In this document: positions 1-5,302 of the stretch, in pieces
Numbering within the stretch: position 1 is the first letter of the stretch
Layout: every line of letters begins with the position of its first letter
Assembly (NCBI GenBank): GCA_003228415.1
Contig: QIDL01000040.1
Coordinates: 1-7,519, forward strand
From: Gammaproteobacteria bacterium
Lineage (GTDB): Bacteria > Pseudomonadota > Gammaproteobacteria > Pseudomonadales > Azotimanducaceae
Length of the DNA: 7,519 nt
Direction of reading: 5' to 3'
The notes under the pieces: model-generated
Database searches by the model: none
The model's input: the letters and a program-made list of their open reading frames with translations, nothing else
What the model was told of the DNA's origin: nothing
Translations under genes and position numbers: made by a program

Positions 1-30
1 CTTGTTGGATTGAAACTACGTTGATGATTG

Positions 31-43
31 AAGGAGAGGTGAT
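31..43 (+). promoter_or_regulatory. Ribosome binding site of the DUF4345-like gene
   Basis: The sequence AAGGAGAGGTGAT lies directly before the ATG at 44. It holds AAGGAG 7 nt from the start and is the strongest Shine-Dalgarno match in the window. It supports 44 over the in-frame ATG at 50. No convincing promoter is visible in the 30 bases further upstream; it may lie outside the window. Confidence 0.7.
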
Positions 44-430
44 ATGGATATGGCGATCAGGATCGTGGTTGGCGCGATCGCGCTGCTGTTTTTGTTCATG
101 GGGGCGAATCTGATGTTCGCTCCGGCCACTGCGGCGGAGGGGTTCGCTCTCACGCCGATTGGCGCTCAAGGGCTCAATACGCTCAGAGCCGATCTTGGCG
201 GAATGTTTCTAACCGGCACCGCGCTGTTGATTCTCGGACTCGTGCAGAAGAAGTCGGAGTGGTTTCTGGCGGTGGCCGTGTTGATGGCGATCATCGCCTT
301 TGGACGGCTGGTGGGATTTGTGGTGGACGGAAGTCCGAGCAGCGCGACGTTGAGCCCCTTCGTCGCCGAGTTGGTTATCACAGCCATACTGGTATTCGCG
401 GGCCGGCGTCTTGCTGACACCGCAGGCTGA
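44..430 (+). CDS. DUF4345-like four-helix inner-membrane protein
   Basis: This 128-residue protein is almost entirely hydrophobic. It has four likely membrane helices at about residues 5-24, 50-67, 73-94 and 105-121. A conserved-looking stretch LNTLRADLGGMFL (44-56) precedes helix 2, and GRLVGFVVDG (87-96) follows helix 3. This layout, with an RA.LGG motif and an R...G...DG motif, matches my recollection of the DUF4345 family, whose biochemical role is not known. The ATG at 44 is chosen because an AAGGAG Shine-Dalgarno run (31-36) sits 7 nt upstream; a second ATG at 50 is possible but less well spaced. The gene stands alone on the plus strand and converges with crtZ across a 45 bp gap, so it is not in the carotenoid operon. 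A membrane location is well supported; the family name is moderately so, and no function is assigned. Confidence 0.8.
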   Translation: MDMAIRIVVGAIALLFLFMGANLMFAPATAAEGFALTPIGAQGLNTLRADLGGMFLTGTALLILGLVQKKSEWFLAVAVLMAIIAFGRLVGFVVDGSPSSATLSPFVAELVITAILVFAGRRLADTAG

Positions 431-475
431 ACGACGATCGCTGGTAGCGTGATGTAATCCGATTTCTGAGGTTCT
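431..475. other. Convergent intergenic gap, no clear terminator
   Basis: This 45 bp gap lies between the convergent stops of the DUF4345-like gene and crtZ. A weak CGCT-GGT-AGCG hairpin (4 bp stem) is the only structure, and no U-tract follows on either strand. I see no intrinsic terminator. Confidence 0.5.
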
Positions 476-958
476 CTAGGCTGCAGCGCGCTGCATTTCG
501 ATGGCCTTCATCTGCGCTCTGAGCACCGGGACCGGTCGCGCGTAGGCGAATCCGAAAGATACCGCGCCTTGTTTTTCCTCCAGCGCATGGTGCAGGCGGT
601 GAGCGTGCATGATGCGTTGCATGTATTTGCCGCCCGGTCGCCAGTTATGATGGATGCGGCGGTGCACGATGATGTCGTGAAACCCGAAGTAGACGGCGCC
701 GTAGGCCGCGACGCCTAGGCCAGCCCAGAGTGCCCGGGGATAGCCGTTGGTACCGAACCAGATCAAGATAATGGAGGGTGTGGCAAAGAAAAAGGCGAAC
801 AGGTCGTTGAGTTCAAACCAGCCCTTTCGTGGTTGATGGTGGGACTTGTGCAGCACCCAGAGGAAGCCATGCATGACGTACTTATGAGTGAAATAGGCAA
901 CACCTTCCATCAGAGACAGAGCCCCCAGAAAAACCGCTGCGTAGACCAGGGCTTCCAT
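476..958 (-). CDS. crtZ: Beta-carotene 3-hydroxylase (CrtZ type)
   Basis: CrtZ is a membrane di-iron oxygenase of the fatty acid hydroxylase superfamily. It hydroxylates the beta-ionone rings of beta-carotene to give beta-cryptoxanthin and then zeaxanthin. The 160-residue length fits the family. The histidine boxes are visible: HKYVMH (25-30), HKSHH (37-41), HDIIVH (94-99) and HRLHH (120-124), with additional histidines at 103-104 and 118. FELNDLFA (48-55) and the CrtZ-like stretch GAVSFGFAYA (131-140) also match. Hydrophobic segments at about 5-22, 54-70 and 77-93 suggest membrane helices. The start ATG at 958 follows crtE by 9 nt. An AAGG touches the ATG, so its Shine-Dalgarno is poorly spaced, and translation may depend on crtE. 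Other diiron hydroxylases share the histidine pattern, but the order and spacing here are specifically CrtZ-like. Confidence 0.93.
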   Translation of the reverse strand: MEALVYAAVFLGALSLMEGVAYFTHKYVMHGFLWVLHKSHHQPRKGWFELNDLFAFFFATPSIILIWFGTNGYPRALWAGLGVAAYGAVYFGFHDIIVHRRIHHNWRPGGKYMQRIMHAHRLHHALEEKQGAVSFGFAYARPVPVLRAQMKAIEMQRAAA

Positions 959-967
959 CCTTGTCGG

Positions 968-1912
968 CTATCCACCGGCGCTCATGGTCGCTGGCGGACT
1001 TCGATCGATCTGGGTGTGGTACGCCTGCAGCACAAGGTCGAGGAAGGCGGCAAATGGCTGGCTGTCAATCCCGGCAGGCTCCAGTGCGGCGAGCGCATCG
1101 TTGAGTTCCCGATCGGCTCGCGCTTCTGCTTCGTCCACCGTCATGATGGCCGCATAGGTGTGTTTGCCGAGATCATTGCCATGATCTTTGCCGGTGATGC
1201 GGGTGTCGCCGACCGCGTCCAGCAGATCATCGAGAATCTGAAATCCCAGGCCTGCATGGCTACCGAAGGACCGTAACGGCTCGAGATCCTGGGGTTCGAG
1301 CCCGGCGATCCGCGCCCCTGTCTCGAGACACAGTACGAACAGCGCGCCGGTTTTCTGATACTGCAACTGCTTGAGAGATTCCGCATCCACAGAATGCGTG
1401 ATGTCTCTGAGATCCCGCTCCTGTCCCGCACAGAGACCATCGAGGCCGATGGCGTCCGCAAGTGATGCGATGAGGTCGACCTTGATCTGGGCGGCAATGT
1501 CTTTGCTTTTGCCTATCACACCAAATGCATCGCTGATCATCGAGATGGCGCCCAGGATCGCGATGTCTTCACCGTGCACGAGATGATTGGTACGTTTGCC
1601 GCGACGCTGCTCGGCGTCGTCCATGCAGGGCAGGTCGTCGATGACCAGTGATGCCGTGTGGACCATTTCGATTGCGCAGGCGGCGTCCATGGCGGCGTCG
1701 ACCCTTCCGCCGAGAGCCTCGGCGGTCAACACGGCAACCAGCGGGCGCAGGCGCTTACCACCGTCCAGCAAGCTGTAGCTGATGGATTTTCTGAGACGCG
1801 GAGCAGCACCACTTGCGTTCGGTGCGATTTCCGACAAGTGGTGTTCGATTTGGCTGCGTAGCGCTCGGAACCGTTCCGGATAATCTGGGGTATCCGGTTT
1901 TGCCTCACTCAA
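968..1912 (-). CDS. crtE: Geranylgeranyl diphosphate synthase (CrtE type)
   Basis: This 314-residue trans-prenyltransferase is expected to condense isopentenyl diphosphate with allylic diphosphates to give C20 GGPP, the precursor of phytoene. Visible motifs are GGKRLRP (51-57), the first aspartate-rich motif DDLPCMDD (92-99), RRGKRTNH (103-110), KTGALF (187-192), the second aspartate motif DDLLD (228-232) and GKDHGNDLGKHTYA (241-254). The two-residue insertion in the first motif is the bacterial type II form. The residue five before it is Ala87, whereas farnesyl synthases such as IspA usually have an aromatic there; this favours C20 over C15, though chain length is inferred. The start is TTG at 1912, with GAGG (1922-1925) 9 nt upstream. 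No in-frame ATG lies before the essential GGKRLRP motif, and a TAA stop at 1952-1954 closes the frame above. crtZ follows after 9 nt, so the two are surely co-transcribed. Confidence 0.9.
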   Translation of the reverse strand: MSEAKPDTPDYPERFRALRSQIEHHLSEIAPNASGAAPRLRKSISYSLLDGGKRLRPLVAVLTAEALGGRVDAAMDAACAIEMVHTASLVIDDLPCMDDAEQRRGKRTNHLVHGEDIAILGAISMISDAFGVIGKSKDIAAQIKVDLIASLADAIGLDGLCAGQERDLRDITHSVDAESLKQLQYQKTGALFVLCLETGARIAGLEPQDLEPLRSFGSHAGLGFQILDDLLDAVGDTRITGKDHGNDLGKHTYAAIMTVDEAEARADRELNDALAALEPAGIDSQPFAAFLDLVLQAYHTQIDRSPPATMSAGG

Positions 1913-1921
1913 ATGCGATGA

Positions 1922-1925
1922 CCTC
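1922..1925 (-). promoter_or_regulatory. Shine-Dalgarno site supporting the TTG start of crtE
   Basis: GAGG on the minus strand lies 9 nt before the TTG at 1912. It decides the start, because the frame has no usable ATG before the conserved core of the enzyme. Confidence 0.55.
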
Positions 1926-1950
1926 GTGCTGTTCTTATTGGCCAGATCCG

Positions 1951-1979
1951 ATTATAAGAGCAACTAGTTTGCTTACGGA
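1951..1979 (-). promoter_or_regulatory. Predicted crtE-crtZ promoter with weak -35
   Basis: On the minus strand a perfect -10 TATAAT occupies 1951-1956. With a 17 bp spacer, the -35 position (1974-1979) reads TCCGTA, a poor match to TTGACA. Transcription would begin near 1944 and give a leader of about 32 nt before the TTG start. A consensus -10 with a poor -35 is typical of promoters that need an activator or are tuned by a repressor. The TATAAT stands in an AT-richer patch, unlike the surrounding coding DNA. This is a sequence prediction only. Confidence 0.5.
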
Positions 1980-1985
1980 CCGTAA
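1973..1985. promoter_or_regulatory. 13 bp perfect palindrome over the crtE -35, candidate operator
   Basis: The plus strand reads TTACGGACCGTAA, two perfect 6 bp arms around one central base. It overlaps the predicted -35 hexamer of the crtE promoter and ends 16 bp from the TATAAT. A dimeric regulator bound here would compete with, or assist, RNA polymerase. I cannot name the regulator. Known bacterial carotenoid regulators include MerR-like LitR/CarH proteins, but I do not claim a match to their sites. Confidence 0.4.
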
Positions 1986-1995
1986 TCCTGTCTTT

Positions 1996-2012
1996 CGCGA
2001 CTCCCACGCGAC
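1996..2012. repeat. Two CGCGAC direct repeats, 11 bp apart, upstream of crtE
   Basis: CGCGAC occurs at 1996-2001 and again at 2007-2012, a period of 11 bp or about one helical turn. Relative to the predicted crtE transcription start the pair is centred near -60, where class I activators commonly bind. The units are only six GC-rich bases, so chance is a serious alternative. Confidence 0.25.
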
Positions 2013-2044
2013 CTGGGTAATTATCCATTCTTCTTGCCTTCGAC

Positions 2045-3583
2045 TCAAAAGAAATAGAAGCGCCTTATTTGACCGCGAATAGAGGCCGAATCCATCGTCG
2101 GCATTCTGGCGCGGACGATGTGCAGTCCGTTTTCTCGTTTCATGCAGCGATCGCAGTAGTAACGGGCGACGGATTGCACATCAGCATACATCGTTTGCAA
2201 CTCGCTGGGGTCGAAACCCACAAAGAGCACATCCCGGAACGAAGCGCCTTCTGACCAGAGGGAATAGTTCATGTGGCCGGAGTAAACCCCGGGTAACAGG
2301 TTGTCGTAGTCGAGCTGGTTGAGGGCTCCGGCCTGGCTGAAGTGGGCGGCTACGATGGTCACCGATTGACGTTCAGCCGCGGGTATTGACTGGTAGTGAG
2401 TGGTCACCAAAGCCACCAGCCCCGGCCAGCCGTGCATCTCGGCGAAGTGCGGGAAGTAGCGACCGATGGCCGCAGGTTCGGTGCCGGGAAAGCCCTGCTC
2501 GCCGTCGCGGATGAAGTCCGCCACCCGTTGTAGAACGGGGGGTGGCAGTACCGGAGCGGCAATCGGGATGGACACCAGGCCGGAAATGGCCATGGTGACG
2601 AGAAATGCTTCCCGCATTCTGGTCCGGTCCAGCAGCCAGCGCTCCCACAGCAACCCACCCAGTGCGCCGAAGAGGATGAACAGTGGCGTGGCGAAGTAGA
2701 ACTTTACCCCGGCGATGAGGAACAAACCAAGACAGATAGCGGCTGCAGTACCGAGAACGCGAGCCGTTGGATTCGCGGCGACCAACCCGTAGAGCAGCCC
2801 GGGTAGCCAGATCAGCATGAATGGTGGGTTCATGGTGGCAATGAGCCCGAAAATGGGTTGATCGATCACCATCGCCTCGGCCGTGGTGGCGCCGGTGGGG
2901 TATGCCTGGATGAATTCCAGGAACGGCCAGCCGTTGGCTACCTGCCAGACCAGAAATGGACTGGCGATCACCAGCATCAGGCCCACGGCTGCCCAGACTT
3001 CCGTTCGGGCGAGTGTCCAGCGCGCATAGATCAGGACGCTCACGCCGAGTGCGGCGAACCACGCGATTATTGAAAGTTTGGTGAGCATGGCGCAGCCAAA
3101 GATCGCACCGAGCGCGATCATGTATTTTGGCAGCGGGTTGTCCAGATAACGGATGAGAAGCCAGAAACTGGAAGCCCACCAGAGTTGGTCGAAAACGTTC
3201 ATGGTGAAGATCGACTGCACCGAGAGAAATGCCGGAGCGAACAGCACCACCAGCGCTGTCGCCCACTGTGCGGTATGACGACCTCCGAGCAGGCGGGTGA
3301 TGTCTATGGCGAGGATCGTGACGCCGATGCCCACAAGGCAGGCGGTGCCGCGTAGAACCAGCACATCAGAGCCGAACAATGCCACGATAGCAGCCCCGAT
3401 CCAGGCGATTGCAGGGGGAAAATCGACGTAACCGAAGGCCAGATGCGACGCTGCATCGAGGAAGTAGAGTTCATCGGACAGATATCCGTAGCCACGGCCC
3501 GCCACCACGAAGATGGCGATTTTGGTGACGGCGCCGAATGCCCACAGACCGTAGAGCGGCAGTGGGCGAGCGCCGGGGGTCAT
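2045..3583 (-). CDS. GT39-family polyprenyl-phosphate-sugar glycosyltransferase, polytopic
   Basis: A 512-residue membrane protein of the PMT/ArnT (GT39, GT-C fold) type, expected to transfer a sugar from a polyprenyl-phosphate carrier to an acceptor on the periplasmic side. The N-terminal half has the family's pattern: a first helix (10-28), an acidic first-loop motif SDELYFLDAA (36-45) with the candidate catalytic Asp37/Glu38, GYVDFPP (51-57; GYxDHPP is usual), helices around 60-96 and 105-125, and MLTKLS (166-171) between further helices. Hydrophobic helices continue to about residue 350. A soluble domain of about 160 residues (353-512) ends the protein; it includes YCDRC (476-480) and a basic, aromatic tail. 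The frame stays open upstream to 4009, but that part is arginine- and histidine-rich and antisense-like. The ATG at 3583 is chosen because it overlaps the stop of the GT2 gene as ATGA, which implies translational coupling. Acceptor and sugar cannot be told from sequence. Confidence 0.85.
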   Translation of the reverse strand: MTPGARPLPLYGLWAFGAVTKIAIFVVAGRGYGYLSDELYFLDAASHLAFGYVDFPPAIAWIGAAIVALFGSDVLVLRGTACLVGIGVTILAIDITRLLGGRHTAQWATALVVLFAPAFLSVQSIFTMNVFDQLWWASSFWLLIRYLDNPLPKYMIALGAIFGCAMLTKLSIIAWFAALGVSVLIYARWTLARTEVWAAVGLMLVIASPFLVWQVANGWPFLEFIQAYPTGATTAEAMVIDQPIFGLIATMNPPFMLIWLPGLLYGLVAANPTARVLGTAAAICLGLFLIAGVKFYFATPLFILFGALGGLLWERWLLDRTRMREAFLVTMAISGLVSIPIAAPVLPPPVLQRVADFIRDGEQGFPGTEPAAIGRYFPHFAEMHGWPGLVALVTTHYQSIPAAERQSVTIVAAHFSQAGALNQLDYDNLLPGVYSGHMNYSLWSEGASFRDVLFVGFDPSELQTMYADVQSVARYYCDRCMKRENGLHIVRARMPTMDSASIRGQIRRFYFF

Positions 3584-4671
3584 TGTGCGTGCCAGGTATA
3601 GAGCTGGGTGATGGCGTAGTTCCAGACCGCACCGACCACGATGCCGGCGAAGCCCGCCAGTAACCAGGCGGTTTGCTGTGAAAACAGGTATCCAGCGACG
3701 CCCACATTGGCCAGTGCGCCGATGCTGCAGGCGAGGACGAACGAGAACCAGCCCTTGAGCCAGTCCACCCCCTTCAATTGCAGATCGCGATAGGTGATGA
3801 CGTTGTTGATGACGTAGTTGACGGTCATGGCCACCAGCGTGGCGCCGACCTGGCTGGTGACGAAACCATAGTCCATGCCTTGATAGAAAAGTGTCAGCAG
3901 CCCCATGTGCACGGCCACGCCGATGCCACCAACCATGATGAAGGCGACAAAGCGAACCGGCACGAAGCGCCCGAACAGCTTGTCCAGCAACAGCATGCCA
4001 TAGTCCCACAGCGCCTGGTTATCGAGCTTGCTCTCACCCGCGAAGCGCTGGCCGAAAGTAAAAGGCAGCTCTTTGAAGCGTAGCGGCTCCGGAGCCGAAG
4101 CGAATAGATCCATGAGAATCTTGAAGCCGATTCCGGAGAGGTTGCGCATGCAGGATTCGAATGCCTGGCGGGTGATCATGAAGAATCCGCTCATGGGGTC
4201 CTGCAGGGATTCCGGCACCACCATCCGGCTCATGCGGGTGGCCAGTTCCGACTTTCGTGCCCTGTCATCGGTGAAAGCGCTGGCATCGCCACCGGCGACA
4301 TAGCGAGACCCGACCACAATGTCCAACGCTTCATCCTGTAGCGTGCTGTACATTGTCGGCAGCAACGTTTCATCGTGCTGCAGGTCTGCGTCCATCACCG
4401 CAATATAAGGCGCGCTGCTTGCCAGCATGCCTTCTATGCAGGCGGAAGACAGGCCGCGGCGCTTGATACGTTGCACACATCTGATCCGTCCGTCTTCCCT
4501 GGCCAGGCGTCTCACTTCGGTCGCGGTGCCATCCGGCGAATCGTCATCGACAAAAATGACTTCCCAGTTGAGTGGGCCGAGAGAGTCGCTCAGACGTTCG
4601 ACCAATACGGCGATGTTGGCTGTTTCATTGAAGGTGGGCACGACGATGGATAACTGGGCACTGGTGGTCAT
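3580..4671 (-). CDS. GT2 polyprenyl-phosphate glycosyltransferase fused to a GtrA domain
   Basis: A 363-residue two-domain protein. Residues 1-230 are a DPM1-like GT2 domain: VVPTFNE (10-16), DDDSPDGT (42-49), the metal-binding DADLQHDE (94-101), GSRY (121-124) and DPMSGFF (158-164). Such enzymes load a sugar from a nucleotide donor onto a polyprenyl phosphate at the cytoplasmic face. Residues 238-360 form a GtrA-type domain with four hydrophobic helices (about 238-263, 270-290, 305-330, 335-355) and the GtrA-like NYVINNVITYRD (285-296). GtrA proteins are proposed to help flip the lipid-linked sugar. DPM1-GtrA fusions are known in bacteria. The ATG at 4671 puts VVPTFNE near the N-terminus as in the family. 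The frame stays open to 5214, but the extra sequence is serine- and arginine-rich and antisense to another gene. A GGAGG (4695-4699) lies 23 nt upstream, too far for a normal ribosome site. GT39 follows with a 4 nt overlap. Confidence 0.9.
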   Translation of the reverse strand: MTTSAQLSIVVPTFNETANIAVLVERLSDSLGPLNWEVIFVDDDSPDGTATEVRRLAREDGRIRCVQRIKRRGLSSACIEGMLASSAPYIAVMDADLQHDETLLPTMYSTLQDEALDIVVGSRYVAGGDASAFTDDRARKSELATRMSRMVVPESLQDPMSGFFMITRQAFESCMRNLSGIGFKILMDLFASAPEPLRFKELPFTFGQRFAGESKLDNQALWDYGMLLLDKLFGRFVPVRFVAFIMVGGIGVAVHMGLLTLFYQGMDYGFVTSQVGATLVAMTVNYVINNVITYRDLQLKGVDWLKGWFSFVLACSIGALANVGVAGYLFSQQTAWLLAGFAGIVVGAVWNYAITQLYTWHAQ

Positions 4672-4714
4672 ATCGGCTCGCGCGCTAAGCTTGGCCTCCG
4701 GATAAAAGCCGTGG

Positions 4715-4744
4715 ATTGTAGCCGGTTTGCCAGACGGATTTCGA
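4715..4744 (-). promoter_or_regulatory. Possible promoter for the GT2-GtrA/GT39 pair
   Basis: On the minus strand TACAAT (4715-4720, 5 of 6 to consensus) is preceded, with an 18 bp spacer, by TCGAAA (4739-4744, 4 of 6). A start near 4708 would leave a leader of about 37 nt before the ATG at 4671. The -35 would lie inside the 5' end of the divergent gene that begins at 4727. The match is moderate and such matches arise by chance. Confidence 0.3.
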
Positions 4745-5302
4745 ATAACTCCCGCAGCTCGGGCTGCGACCGCGGCTGCCGTTACAGCTATGGCAGTCAT
4801 CCTGTTGTTTGGGCAGTCTGCCTTTTCGGAAGTTGCCGGTGGCCTTGGTGCATTGAGTGAACTCAAGGACCAGCATGGCGATCCAGGTGGACTCAGCACT
4901 GAGGCCGACGGGATCCAGATCGCCATTGTGGTTTCCGCCAAGCGGCTGCGCCGGATCAAACCGTGGGAACGCGCCATCCTCGAATTCGACGACACGCTCG
5001 AGCTGATTCGGATTGCAGATGTGCCTCGCAGCACGCCGACCGAGTACCAACGGGTCGCCGAGAAGCTGAGAAAGCGGTTACCGGATAACGTGAATGTGCT
5101 GATCGATCTGAAGGGGGTCTGGGTCAGCGAGTTCCGACTCGATAGCTCCACGCCCAACATACTGGTGTTCGACCGGGCCGGACGACTGCTGGCGCAGCAT
5201 GCCGGTATGTACAAACGGGCACTGTTCGATGCTCTGCAAGCCGACCTGGAGCTGATTCAATCCGGCGCGTTGGCCGCTCAAGCGCCTTCTCAGGAACCAT
5301 AG
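4727..5302 (+). CDS. Probable exported thioredoxin-fold protein without cysteines
   Basis: A 191-residue protein of no named family that I can assign. The N-terminus looks like a signal peptide: arginines at 6 and 12, a hydrophobic core at 13-29 and a plausible cleavage after SAFS (31-34). The rest has the order of a thioredoxin/AhpC-like fold: LKDQHGD (46-52), a beta-strand IQIAIVVS (63-70), a helix with KPWERAI (78-84), IADVP (96-100), VNVLIDLKG (122-130), TPNILVFDRAGRLL (142-155) with Pro143 where the fold's cis-proline would be, then a final helix. There is no cysteine anywhere, so thiol redox activity is excluded; a structural or binding role is more likely. The start is TTG at 4727, the first start codon after an upstream stop, and it gives the complete signal peptide. 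ATG at 4790 would give 170 residues and cut into it. The gene diverges from GT2-GtrA across 55 bp, and its 3' end overlaps the ABC permease gene. Confidence 0.72.
   Translation: MPDGFRITPAARAATAAAVTAMAVILLFGQSAFSEVAGGLGALSELKDQHGDPGGLSTEADGIQIAIVVSAKRLRRIKPWERAILEFDDTLELIRIADVPRSTPTEYQRVAEKLRKRLPDNVNVLIDLKGVWVSEFRLDSSTPNILVFDRAGRLLAQHAGMYKRALFDALQADLELIQSGALAAQAPSQEP

Noticed and set aside
431..475. Possible bidirectional terminator between the DUF4345-like gene and crtZ.
   Set aside because: The only stem is 4 bp and no U-tract follows, so it does not meet the pattern of an intrinsic terminator.
833..1276. Plus-strand open frame of 147 residues opposite crtE and crtZ.
   Set aside because: It lies entirely antisense to two genes with intact catalytic motifs, crosses their junction, and has no recognisable domain.
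2014..2030. AT-rich TAATTA stretch in the gap upstream of crtE as a second operator or terminator for GT39.
   Set aside because: Only the central six bases are symmetric, the flanking arms do not pair, and no stem plus U-tract follows the GT39 stop.
2373..3266. Minus-strand open frame of 297 residues inside the GT39 gene.
   Set aside because: It is a shifted frame of GT39, very rich in Arg, His and Gly, without any hydrophobic helix pattern; this is a high-GC shadow.
3584..4009. Minus-strand open frame extending the GT39 protein by 142 residues.
   Set aside because: It is a frame-shifted reading of the GtrA-coding part of the upstream gene, is dominated by Arg, His and Gly, and the ATGA overlap gives a clear start at 3583.
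4672..5214. Minus-strand open frame extending the GT2-GtrA protein by 181 residues to 5214.
   Set aside because: The extra part is rich in Ser, Arg and Pro with no fold-like pattern, is antisense to a well-patterned exported protein, and GT2 domains begin within about ten residues of VVPTFNE, as they do from the ATG at 4671.
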